Source: Bacteroidales bacterium
Lineage (GTDB): Bacteria; Bacteroidota; Bacteroidia; Bacteroidales; UBA932
Assembly (NCBI GenBank): GCA_017438265.1
Contig: JAFRVZ010000067.1
Span: 1 to 64,000, forward strand
Length of the DNA: 64,000 nucleotides
Direction: 5' to 3'
Positions 1-6,433 of the stretch are shown here, piece after piece. Numbering within the stretch: the first letter of the stretch is position 1; each line of letters starts with the position of its first letter. Under the pieces are notes generated by a model that did no database searches, had not been told where the DNA came from, and worked only from the letters and a program-made list of their open reading frames with translations. The position numbers and the translations under genes are program-made.

Positions 1-152
1 GCTTCGCCGCCCCAGGCCTCGCGCGCGGCCGCGGCCGTGACGGCTGCGCCGAGCCGGGCTTCCAGCCCCTCCGGCGCATCCTGGCTGCGGTCCTCGAAGA
101 GCTGCTCCAGCTCCTCTGCGCTCATTTTCTCAATATCTTCTATCGTTTTCAT
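1..152 (-). CDS. Partial CDS, possible sigma-factor regulator (N-terminus only)
   Basis: A minus-strand frame opens with ATG at 152 and is still open at the window edge, so only about 50 N-terminal residues are visible. It begins MKTIEDIEKM, is acidic and rich in Glu and Leu, and has no signal peptide. It starts 4 bp after the stop of the ECF sigma gene, which suggests translational coupling. In Bacteroidales the gene right after such a sigma factor is often its membrane-anchored regulator with a cytoplasmic N-terminus. Nothing in the visible part proves that, so the role is inferred from position only. Confidence 0.55.
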   Translation of the reverse strand, partial: MKTIEDIEKMSAEELEQLFEDRSQDAPEGLEARLGAAVTAAAAREAWGGE

Positions 153-156
153 ATCG

Positions 157-636
157 CTACAATTGGCTTTTGATGGTCTTGCGCGCACGCGCCAGGAGCA
201 CCCGGAGCGAGAGCGGGGAAAGGGCGGTCTTTTCGGCGATTTCCTCGTAGGAGAGGCCCTGCAGCAGCCGCAGCTCGACGACGGTGCGCTGGCTGGCGGG
301 AAGCGCCTCGATCGCGCGGACGAGGCGGGCGCGCTGCTCGCGCTCCAGGGTCCGGGCGTCGGCGGAGCCGTCCGCCGCGACGTCCGCTTCCAGCGGCCGG
401 ACCGCCGTGCGGTTCTTCGCGCGCAGCCGGTCCAGGCAGAGGTTCCGCAGGAGCGTGATGCTGTAGGCGCGGGGGTTGTGGACGTGGTCCAGCGTGTCTC
501 GGTCGTTCCAGAGTTTGACGTACAGGTCCTGCAGCGCGTCCTCGGCGTCGGCCTCCGCGCCGAGCAGCGCATATGCCACCCGGAAGAGACCCTCCCCCAG
601 CGGGAGATACCGTTCGCTGAATTCCTGTCCCGTCAT
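157..636 (-). CDS. ECF-type RNA polymerase sigma-70 factor
   Basis: This 159-residue protein has the two-domain build of ECF sigma factors. Residues about 10-75 are region 2, with the -10-binding stretch near DLYVKLWNDRDTLDHV and the following LRNLCLDRLR helix. Residues about 108-157 are region 4, with the helix-turn-helix QGLSYEEIAEKTALSPLS. It would direct core polymerase to a small regulon. It lies 4 bp downstream of the DUF4252 gene and 4 bp upstream of the gene cut by the left edge, so the three form a tight operon. The regulon is not visible, but the operon has a bipartite ECF-like promoter candidate upstream (1184-1207), so autoregulation is plausible. Confidence 0.93.
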   Translation of the reverse strand: MTGQEFSERYLPLGEGLFRVAYALLGAEADAEDALQDLYVKLWNDRDTLDHVHNPRAYSITLLRNLCLDRLRAKNRTAVRPLEADVAADGSADARTLEREQRARLVRAIEALPASQRTVVELRLLQGLSYEEIAEKTALSPLSLRVLLARARKTIKSQL

Positions 637-640
637 CGCC

Positions 641-1156
641 TTAATTCTGGAGGAAACGGGACAGTCTGCGCATCGACATCGACCCGTAAAGGCAGATCAG
701 CTTGCACTCCGACGGCGACCAGACGATAAAATCCGAGATCTTGTCCCCGGCCTCGTCGACGACGCCGAACAGCCGCATGTCTTCTCCGTCATCCTTCGCC
801 TCCATCAGCAGGTCCACGCCGTCCAGCATCCGGTCCAGCCGGCGCGAGAAACGCTCCCGGGCCTCCGGCGCAGCATCTTCGAAATCGACGACGGAGACGC
901 TGCGGATGCCGCTGATCAGCGAAAGGACCGCTGCGGTGTCCTCGTCGCCGCTCTCCTGGACCGCCTTCCGGACAATCGTTTTGACGAGGCCCATCGTGAG
1001 GCGGCCGACGCGCACGACCTCGAAGCCGTTCGTCCGGGAGAAATCCCCCACCAGGGTCGTAATCTGCTGGCGCGGAAGCGCCTTGGCCTTTCCCTGGGCG
1101 GCGGCGCCGGCCAGCGGGACAAGGACGAGAAGAAGGATCACAAATAGCTTTTTCAT
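641..1156 (-). CDS. DUF4252 domain secreted protein
   Basis: A 171-residue protein with a clear signal peptide (residues 1-20, hydrophobic core then AAAQ). The rest matches the DUF4252 pattern: a basic-hydrophobic helix, a central SVVDFEDAAPE-type segment, and a C-terminal IVWSPSECKLICLYGSM strand region. DUF4252 proteins are small exported proteins of unknown function found mainly in Bacteroidota and often encoded beside ECF sigma factors, as here. It is the first gene of the sigma operon. It may be a periplasmic partner of the signalling pathway, but its biochemical role is unknown. Confidence 0.8.
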   Translation of the reverse strand: MKKLFVILLLVLVPLAGAAAQGKAKALPRQQITTLVGDFSRTNGFEVVRVGRLTMGLVKTIVRKAVQESGDEDTAAVLSLISGIRSVSVVDFEDAAPEARERFSRRLDRMLDGVDLLMEAKDDGEDMRLFGVVDEAGDKISDFIVWSPSECKLICLYGSMSMRRLSRFLQN

Positions 1157-1183
1157 CAGTAATATCGGGTTTCCGACTATAGA

Positions 1184-1207
1184 GACGATGACGGCAGGGG
1201 TTTGTTA
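1184..1207 (-). promoter_or_regulatory. Candidate ECF promoter for the DUF4252-sigma operon
   Basis: Read on the minus strand, TAAC (1207-1204) is followed by a 16-bp spacer and CGTC (1187-1184), about 28 bp before the DUF4252 start. An AAC-type -35 and CGTC-type -10 with a 16-17 bp gap is the usual layout for ECF sigma factors. No TAnnTTTG element is present at this spot. The assignment rests on pattern only. Confidence 0.35.
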
Positions 1208-1221
1208 ACAGAAAAAAACGC

Positions 1222-2406
1222 TTATTTTTTCCGGAGGAGGAACTTGCGGCCCAGACGGACGGCGGGCTTGATGTACCAGGGCATCAGGGCGCGCTCGGCC
1301 TCCTGCAGCTTGTCGCGGATCGGGAGGGACTGCGGGCAGTGCTGCTCGCACTTGCCGCAGCGGATGCACTGCGCGGCGAAGGAAGGCTCCGCCGCCAGGG
1401 CGACCGCCTGGAAGAACTGCGCGCGGCCGGAGGATTTCGACTCCGTGTACATCGCATTGTAGGCGGCGAAGATGCCCGGGATGTCGACGCCCTTGGGGCA
1501 GGGCATGCAGTAGCGGCAGCCGGTGCAGCCGACCTTCTCCTTCTCCCGGATGATGCCGAGGATCCGCTGGAGGAACGCGCGGTCGTCCGGCGTGAACGCG
1601 CCTTCGGCGGCGTCCGACGCGACGCGCGTATTCTCCTCGACCATCGCGCGGGAGTTCATTCCGGAGAGCACGACCGTGACCTCCGGCTGGTCCCAGAGCC
1701 AGCGCAGGCCCCACTCGGCCGGGGTCCAGCCCCGCGCGTGCGCGGCCATCAGCCGCTTCGCTTCCTCCGGAAGCTTGCTGACGAGCTTGCCGCCGCGCAG
1801 CGGCTCCATGATGACCACCGGGATGCCGCGCGCCGCCGCGGCTTTCAGCCCGGCCACGCCCGCCTGCGTCGTCTCGTCCAGATAATTGTACTGGATCTGG
1901 CAGAAATCCCAGTCGTAATCCCCGAGGATCCTGAGGAAATTGTCCGTATTGCCGTGGTAGGAGAAACCGATGTTGCGGATGGCGCCGGAGGCCTTTTTCG
2001 CGGCGATCCATTCCTCGGCGCCGACCGCCTTGAGCCGTTCCCACTGGGCGACGTCGGTCAGGTGGTGCATCAGGTAGTAATCGACATAGTCCGTCTGCAG
2101 GCGCGCGAGTTCCTCTTCGAAGTACTTGTCCAGCGAGGCGGCGCTGCGGACCAGGTACTGCGGCAGCTTGGTCGCGACCCGGACCTTGTCACGGATTCCG
2201 TTGCGGGCGAGGATCTCCCCCAGCGCCGCTTCGCTGCCGGGGTAGATGTAGGCCGTATCGAAGTAGTTCACGCCCGCGCGGTACGCCGCCAGCAGTTCCT
2301 GTTCCGTCTTTTCGAGGTCGACGCCGCCGCCCTTCCTGCTGAAGCGCATGCAGCCGTATCCGAGAATGGAGAGCGCGTCTCCGTGTCTGTCTTTCCGGTA
2401 TTGCAT
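1222..2406 (-). CDS. Aldo/keto reductase with C-terminal 4Fe-4S domain
   Basis: A 394-residue cytoplasmic oxidoreductase. Residues 1-270 form the AKR barrel with the catalytic tetrad visible: Asp50 and Tyr55 in DTAYIYPGSEA, Lys80 in VRVATKLP and His114 in DYYLMHH. The C-terminus adds a ferredoxin-like part with two cysteine clusters, CTGCRYCMPC near residue 293 and CIRCGKCEQHC near residue 344. This AKR plus Fer4 architecture is common in anaerobes and suggests an iron-sulfur-linked electron route as well as NAD(P)H. The substrate is not known. It lies 16 bp downstream of the metallophosphoesterase gene on the same strand and is probably co-transcribed with it. Confidence 0.92.
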   Translation of the reverse strand: MQYRKDRHGDALSILGYGCMRFSRKGGGVDLEKTEQELLAAYRAGVNYFDTAYIYPGSEAALGEILARNGIRDKVRVATKLPQYLVRSAASLDKYFEEELARLQTDYVDYYLMHHLTDVAQWERLKAVGAEEWIAAKKASGAIRNIGFSYHGNTDNFLRILGDYDWDFCQIQYNYLDETTQAGVAGLKAAAARGIPVVIMEPLRGGKLVSKLPEEAKRLMAAHARGWTPAEWGLRWLWDQPEVTVVLSGMNSRAMVEENTRVASDAAEGAFTPDDRAFLQRILGIIREKEKVGCTGCRYCMPCPKGVDIPGIFAAYNAMYTESKSSGRAQFFQAVALAAEPSFAAQCIRCGKCEQHCPQSLPIRDKLQEAERALMPWYIKPAVRLGRKFLLRKK

Positions 2407-2422
2407 TCCAAAAGGTGATTGT

Positions 2423-3502
2423 TCAGTTCGAGATATGGAGCACGAGGTACTCCGAGCGGGTTCCGATGCGGATCTTGGGCCCCCAGATGCCGAGGCCGGA
2501 GCTGATGTAATAGCGGGTGTTGCCGCGCCGGTGGTGTCCCCAGGCTTTTTCGTAGAGAGCGTCGGTCAGCCAGGAGAGGGGCCAGACCTGGCCGCGGTGG
2601 GTGTGGCCGCTGAACTGGAAGTCGATGCCGGCCTGCTCCGCCTCCTCGAGGTGGTAGGGCTGGTGGTCCAGCAGGATCGTAAAACCCTCCGCGACGCCTG
2701 CCAGGTCGGCGAGCGCCTTCCTGTCCCGGTTGCTCCGGTCGTCGCGGCCGATGAGGGTGAGCCCTTCGAAACGGGCCACGGAATCGCGCAGGAGGGTGAT
2801 GCCGGCGTCGGCGAAGAAGCGTTCGGCGTCCGGCAGGCGGCCGATGTATTCGTGGTTGCCGGGCACGGCGAAGACGGGAGCCCCGAGGCGGGCGAACTCC
2901 TCCGCAAAACCTCCTTCCAGGAGCGGGCGCACCCGGATATCGACGATGTCCCCGCCGAAGAGCACGAGGTCCGGATTCTCGGCGCCGATCAGGTCCACCC
3001 AGCGCGCAAACTCCCGCCGGCGGTTGCTGTAGCCCAGGTGGAGGTCGCTGGCCAGCACGACCGTGAGCGGCCGCGCCAGCGGCTTCTCCGTCCGCAGGGT
3101 CAGCTCTTCGCGGTATTTATGCCTGTAATGGATTCCCCCGGCGGCCAGCAGGAGTGCGACGGCCCCGAGGATGCCGGCCATCGCGGCGCCGTTCCCGGCA
3201 AGCGCGCCCCGGGGAATGAGGCGCACCAGGACCCCCAGGTCGGCCAGCAGGAACGCGATCATCAGATACAGGTAGGCGATCATCCACGGGTGCCCGACCT
3301 CATACAGCGCGCTGACCAGCGCCACGGGCGCGCGGTCCCGCAGTCCCATGCTGGCAAACGCCGCCCCCATCCAGACCAGGAAGAGGCAGACCACCCCCAG
3401 CTTCGGCGCCCAGCCTCCCGGCGTCACCCGCAACAGATGCCAGGTGACATACGCCACCGTCGCCACAAAAACCACCAGAACCCCAAGGAACCCTGCTCTC
3501 AT
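2423..3502 (-). CDS. Membrane-anchored metallophosphoesterase (YaeI-like)
   Basis: A 359-residue protein with about four hydrophobic segments in residues 1-130, then a calcineurin-like phosphoesterase domain. Metal-binding motifs appear in order: ASDLHLG near 150, FGGDIVD, PGNHE, and GHTHRGQ near 299. Family members hydrolyse phosphomonoester or phosphodiester bonds with two metal ions, and the YaeI type is linked to lipid-phosphate substrates; the real substrate here is unknown. A TACCTTTG -7 element sits 4 bp upstream of the start, so the mRNA may be leaderless. The aldo/keto reductase gene follows after 16 bp. Confidence 0.9.
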   Translation of the reverse strand: MRAGFLGVLVVFVATVAYVTWHLLRVTPGGWAPKLGVVCLFLVWMGAAFASMGLRDRAPVALVSALYEVGHPWMIAYLYLMIAFLLADLGVLVRLIPRGALAGNGAAMAGILGAVALLLAAGGIHYRHKYREELTLRTEKPLARPLTVVLASDLHLGYSNRRREFARWVDLIGAENPDLVLFGGDIVDIRVRPLLEGGFAEEFARLGAPVFAVPGNHEYIGRLPDAERFFADAGITLLRDSVARFEGLTLIGRDDRSNRDRKALADLAGVAEGFTILLDHQPYHLEEAEQAGIDFQFSGHTHRGQVWPLSWLTDALYEKAWGHHRRGNTRYYISSGLGIWGPKIRIGTRSEYLVLHISN

Positions 3503-3506
3503 GCCC

Positions 3507-3514
3507 CAAAGGTA
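3507..3514 (-). promoter_or_regulatory. -7 element of the metallophosphoesterase promoter
   Basis: The minus strand reads TACCTTTG, a full match to the Bacteroidota -7 consensus TAnnTTTG. Its last base is 4 bp before the ATG at 3502, which implies a leaderless or nearly leaderless transcript. Confidence 0.5.
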
Positions 3515-3546
3515 ACAATTAATGGATTATTTTCATGTCCCGGTTA

Positions 3547-3849
3547 TCATAAACCACGACCCCTCCTGCAAACTCCTGCAAGCCTTGCAGGGATTTCTAT
3601 CAACGGTTCCCCGAGAGCACGCGACAGTTTTGCAAGCGATGAGAGTGTATAGTTAGGGAATCCCCTCGTCCAGCGCGTAATCTGAGTTTCATTGCACCCG
3701 ACTCTTTTCGCCAGCTCCCGCTGCGTAATTCCATCCCTTTTCAGGATTGCATCAATCCTGTCAATGATTGCGCAAGACCAATCCATCTCCTGCTTCACCT
3801 CAGGAGGCACCTTCTCAAATTGACTGTGGAGCAATTCGCTGTGTTTCAT
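3547..3849 (-). CDS. XRE-type HTH protein, probable antitoxin
   Basis: A 100-residue protein with a Cro/C1-type helix-turn-helix at about residues 40-75 (ITQRELAKRVGCNETQITRW). The N-terminal 35 residues are probably the partner-binding part. Its ATG overlaps the stop of the preceding 159-residue gene by 4 bp (ATGA), the usual arrangement of a toxin-first type II toxin-antitoxin pair. The last roughly 15 residues (ARLAGVCRRGRGL) are basic and are partly encoded by a 20-bp repeat that recurs inverted beyond the toxin promoter, so this tail may come from the repeat rather than the ancestral gene. It could instead be a plain regulator. Confidence 0.7.
   Translation of the reverse strand: MKHSELLHSQFEKVPPEVKQEMDWSCAIIDRIDAILKRDGITQRELAKRVGCNETQITRWTRGFPNYTLSSLAKLSRALGEPLIEIPARLAGVCRRGRGL
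3576..3595. repeat. Left copy of 20-bp inverted repeat bounding the TA pair
   Basis: The plus strand reads CTGCAAGCCTTGCAGGGATT. The first 15 bases are themselves a palindrome with 7-bp arms. The same 20 bases occur on the opposite strand at 4491-4510, with no mismatch, so the toxin-antitoxin pair lies between inverted copies. This copy lies inside the 3' end of the antitoxin gene. Confidence 0.8.
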
Positions 3850-4325
3850 ATCATGTATTCTTTGTCTTCAATGTTAGTGAGTTCCCTTTTCTCAATTTTC
3901 ACAATACCTTCTTCAATGTCCTTTCGTAGTATTCTATCAAAAGACTGGAGATCTAAAGCATATCCCAATAATCGGGAATCATCCTCATAACTCGCGGTCC
4001 TTTTAATATCTCCGTTACCAAGAATGAGGATTTCATCTGAGATTCTCAAACAGTACAGGCGAATCCTTCCCGATTCTATTGGTAAAGCACAAAGATTATC
4101 ATTAATGTGCCCCTCAGGGCGGAAGTATCTTTCCAGGGCTCCTCTATCAAGAATGATGGATAGCGCATACATAATCTTCTGATAATCAGTATTCAACGAC
4201 GCCTCCGCCTCAAACTTTCTAATAAATCTTTCAAACTCAGTTGTCCGGTCCATCTCAAAACTGATTGAGTATAAACTAACCCTCTTCGATTGCTCTACCA
4301 ACTCTAACGTAGTTCTCTTTTTCAT
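3846..4325 (-). CDS. Probable toxin of a toxin-antitoxin pair (unrecognised family)
   Basis: I use ATG 4325 (protein begins MKKRTTLELV, 159 residues). An in-frame ATG at 4370 lies upstream of the -7 element and would sit outside the transcript. The protein is soluble with mixed alpha/beta character. Its C-terminal half (RIRLYCLRISDEILILGNGD, then an acidic helix) resembles the RelE/HigB-type ending in which a basic strand pair is followed by a KR-rich loop, but I cannot assign the family firmly. The 4-bp overlap with the HTH gene and the operator-like palindrome upstream support a TA role. The DNA is much AT-richer than its neighbours, a sign of transfer. Confidence 0.55.
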   Translation of the reverse strand: MKKRTTLELVEQSKRVSLYSISFEMDRTTEFERFIRKFEAEASLNTDYQKIMYALSIILDRGALERYFRPEGHINDNLCALPIESGRIRLYCLRISDEILILGNGDIKRTASYEDDSRLLGYALDLQSFDRILRKDIEEGIVKIEKRELTNIEDKEYMI

Positions 4326-4336
4326 TTTCTTCGATA

Positions 4337-4344
4337 CAAAGTTA
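4337..4344 (-). promoter_or_regulatory. -7 element of the toxin-antitoxin operon
   Basis: The minus strand reads TAACTTTG, a full TAnnTTTG match, 11 bp before the ATG at 4325. The palindrome at 4351-4366 lies immediately upstream, between the expected -33 and -7 positions. Confidence 0.6.
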
Positions 4345-4350
4345 TTAAAA

Positions 4351-4366
4351 TTTACATAAATGTAAA
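4351..4366. promoter_or_regulatory. Operator-like palindrome of the TA promoter
   Basis: TTTACATAAATGTAAA has perfect 7-bp arms around a 2-bp centre. It sits just upstream of the -7 element, where a bound repressor would block polymerase. The obvious ligand is the HTH antitoxin or the TA complex, as in other type II systems. Binding is inferred. Confidence 0.55.
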
Positions 4367-4433
4367 GCATTTCACAACGGGAAACGCCGTCCGTAAAAAT
4401 ATGCGTTTCCTTCTTACGACACCGAAAGAAACA

Positions 4434-4441
4434 TATATTTG
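4434..4441 (+). promoter_or_regulatory. -7 element of the VWA gene
   Basis: TATATTTG matches TAnnTTTG exactly. It lies about 130 bp before the start codon of the VWA gene, so the mRNA would carry an unusually long leader holding the 16-bp hairpin at 4502-4574. Confidence 0.5.
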
Positions 4442-4490
4442 TGACGAAATGTTGTTTTTTTGTCTGCTTTCATGCGGGTCCTCTTTCCCC

Positions 4491-4510
4491 AATCCCTGCA
4501 AGGCTTGCAG
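4491..4510. repeat. Right copy of 20-bp inverted repeat bounding the TA pair
   Basis: The plus strand reads AATCCCTGCAAGGCTTGCAG, the exact reverse complement of 3576-3595. Its inner part also forms the first arm of the leader hairpin of the downstream VWA gene. Confidence 0.8.
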
Positions 4511-4574
4511 TTTTTATGCGGGAGGCTCGGTAAGGCCTATTTTTGCTCTCGGAAACCAATAAAAACTGCAAGCC
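4502..4574 (+). promoter_or_regulatory. Leader hairpin abutting the VWA start codon
   Basis: GGCTTGCAGTTTTTAT (4502-4517) pairs perfectly over 16 bp with ATAAAAACTGCAAGCC (4559-4574), with a 41-nt loop. The second arm ends exactly one base before the ATG at 4575. In RNA this would bury the region next to the start codon. There is no T-run, so it is not a normal terminator. Translational control is inferred from the position. Confidence 0.55.
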
Positions 4575-5216
4575 ATGAATATTTACAACGTGATTATCCT
4601 GGACGAAAGCGGCAGCATGTCGTCCATTTACAAAGAAACCCTCGCAAGCATGAACGAGGTGCTGAGCGGTATCCGTAAGAACCAGGAGGAATTCCCGGAG
4701 CAGCGGCACTATGTGACCATCGTTACCTTCGAAGGAAGCGGTATCGAAGGAGTCAAAACCCGCAGGGACCGCGTACCCATCGGCGCCGTAGAACCTTTCA
4801 CGGAGAAAGATTACAGACCCGGTGGATGCACCCCGCTCTTTGATGCTATGGGAAAAACCCTCAACGAGATGGAAGGCCTGATCCTGCCTGATGATAAAGT
4901 CTTTGCGACCGTAATTACTGATGGGATGGAGAATGCCTCGCGCGAGTACTCCGGCAAAATCATCAAGAATATGGTGACCCGCCTTCGCGAGAAAGGCTGG
5001 GCAATTGCCTACATCGGTGCCAATCAAGATGCGATAGAGGTGGCACGGGAGATGAATATCAGCAGTGCCCTCAATTATGATGCTTCACCGGAGGGCATGG
5101 CGGTGATGACCGGACGCTACAGAAGGGTCAGCAGAAGCGTATCCAAGCGCGCTATGGAAGGGGTGGCGCTTGAAAAGAAGGACGCCAACATGTTTGAAGA
5201 CAAGGGCGGGGACTAA
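4575..5216 (+). CDS. Cytoplasmic von Willebrand factor A domain protein
   Basis: A 213-residue protein that is essentially one VWA domain. The metal-ion-dependent adhesion site is intact: DESGS at residues 10-14, Thr86 in GGCTPLFDA, and Asp116 in VITDGMEN. There is no signal peptide or membrane segment, so it acts in the cytoplasm. Such VWA proteins bind a partner protein through the metal. In TerD/TerF-like or phage-defence settings they act as scaffolds, but no known partner is adjacent. It follows the TA cassette on the opposite strand and converges with the unrecognised 360-aa gene. Its stop codon lies in the loop of its own terminator. Confidence 0.85.
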   Translation: MNIYNVIILDESGSMSSIYKETLASMNEVLSGIRKNQEEFPEQRHYVTIVTFEGSGIEGVKTRRDRVPIGAVEPFTEKDYRPGGCTPLFDAMGKTLNEMEGLILPDDKVFATVITDGMENASREYSGKIIKNMVTRLREKGWAIAYIGANQDAIEVAREMNISSALNYDASPEGMAVMTGRYRRVSRSVSKRAMEGVALEKKDANMFEDKGGD

Positions 5217-5229
5217 CCCCGCCTTTTTT
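5205..5229 (+). terminator. Rho-independent terminator of the VWA gene
   Basis: GGCGGGG, a 5-nt loop ACTAA, then CCCCGCC, followed by TTTTTT. The loop contains the TAA stop codon of the VWA gene, so the 3' untranslated region is almost absent. The opposite gene ends at 5243. Confidence 0.88.
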
Positions 5230-5242
5230 GTGGCGGCTGGCG

Positions 5243-6325
5243 TCAGTGCTCCCAAATGACGAGGTCCCGGTCGATTGCCACTTTACGAACGCCACCCTGA
5301 GGTCCGTCGATGTAGTATTTCTTGGCGATTTCGTCTCCAACGATCCTGCGGAAGGCGGTTCGGATGCGGGAGACGCAGGAGTCGCGGCCACTGCTGTAGG
5401 AGGCGCACAAGGCGGAGACGCTGCTGCGGATGCCCTGGATGTCGTCCCGGCCGGTGATGTTCAGGTAGATTTGCAGGACTTCTTCTTCATGATCGGGAAG
5501 ATCCTTGAAGGCTGCGCCTTCCGGGTTCCTCAGATAGAAGAAGTAGAGGGCTTTGGTAAGGTCGTCCAGCTTGACTTCCGGCCGGTCCTCCCAGTCGGTA
5601 AGGAAGATTTGGTTGGAGGCGGTGATGTACAGGCGGCTCAGTTTGGTGCGGTAGCCAAGCAGCGTTGCCAAATCCTTGATTGAAATATGGTATTGTCTTT
5701 CGAACCGGTCCCACGCATCAATGATATCCTCTACATCGGGATATGCAGTTTCCTCGTCAACAGCGTCAAAAAGAGTCCGGGGGAGATCGGCATTGCTTTC
5801 TTGCAGAACCTCCTGACTGGAAGGTTCAGGACATTTAATGTCAAATGACGAGTAAAGGATACTGGAACTTCCCTTTTTGGATGACTTCCTTAAACGAATC
5901 TCAAGGGATTCCTCCTGTTGACGATGATAGAGGGCATGAAAAAACTGATCGGTCGCCTCCATCAGGTCTCTTTCCGTATCAGCTTCAATCGCATGAAAAT
6001 AGATCCGCCTATTAGCTTTGTAGAGGAAGCCTGCCTGGCCATTCAGATTTGCAATAGTCCGGATCTGCTGATACATGGCCTCCGGAGAAACAACTCCCTC
6101 CAGTCCAGGAAACTGGTATTGGACAAACCTCGAAGTCAGATACTTACAGATTTCCGGCAGATAAATAAAAGAATAACCGGTTTCCCGGGACATATACCGG
6201 ATATCCTCCAGATTATAATCAGATAAATAATAAAACGGACCGTTCGAGTTATCCACGAATAATACGGTCTTCTTCCTCAAAAAAGGAATGGATTTCCTGA
6301 TTTGCCTGTCTTCGCCCAGCTCCAT
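5243..6325 (-). CDS. Conserved hypothetical protein, 360 aa
   Basis: I do not recognise a named family. The protein is soluble with no signal peptide. Residues 1-145 are mixed alpha/beta and aromatic-rich (YYLSDYNLEDIRYM). Residues about 145-200 are a Ser-rich, probably disordered linker. The C-terminal 140 residues, with ALYFFYLRNPEG, FKDLPDHEEEVLQIY, a Cys-containing SGRDSCVSRIRTAF helix and a final KYYIDG..RKVAIDRDLVIWE strand pair, resemble a C-terminal module I recall from other Bacteroidota hypothetical proteins, with no role assigned. A TATATTTG element precedes it. Base composition is AT-richer than flanking housekeeping genes. It converges on the VWA gene. Confidence 0.7.
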   Translation of the reverse strand: MELGEDRQIRKSIPFLRKKTVLFVDNSNGPFYYLSDYNLEDIRYMSRETGYSFIYLPEICKYLTSRFVQYQFPGLEGVVSPEAMYQQIRTIANLNGQAGFLYKANRRIYFHAIEADTERDLMEATDQFFHALYHRQQEESLEIRLRKSSKKGSSSILYSSFDIKCPEPSSQEVLQESNADLPRTLFDAVDEETAYPDVEDIIDAWDRFERQYHISIKDLATLLGYRTKLSRLYITASNQIFLTDWEDRPEVKLDDLTKALYFFYLRNPEGAAFKDLPDHEEEVLQIYLNITGRDDIQGIRSSVSALCASYSSGRDSCVSRIRTAFRRIVGDEIAKKYYIDGPQGGVRKVAIDRDLVIWEH

Positions 6326-6354
6326 ATGAATGAGGTTTCATTATTGTTCGATTT

Positions 6355-6362
6355 CAAATATA
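6355..6362 (-). promoter_or_regulatory. -7 element of the 360-aa hypothetical gene
   Basis: The minus strand reads TATATTTG, an exact TAnnTTTG match, about 30 bp before the ATG at 6325. The divergent flavin reductase promoter is 28 bp away. Confidence 0.55.
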
Positions 6363-6389
6363 CTCATTTTATGAAACCAACGGAATGAT

Positions 6390-6397
6390 TATATTTG
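6390..6397 (+). promoter_or_regulatory. -7 element of the flavin reductase gene
   Basis: TATATTTG matches TAnnTTTG and lies 36 bp before the ATG at 6434. It drives the flavin reductase-peroxiredoxin pair. Confidence 0.55.
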
Positions 6398-6433
6398 TAT
6401 CAGCGTAGCTTGTAGCGCGTTATATAATCGATT

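Noticed and set aside
4371..4574. tRNA or small structured RNA gene in the TA-VWA gap
   Set aside because: No cloverleaf or CCA-like end. The only strong structure is the leader hairpin next to the VWA start.
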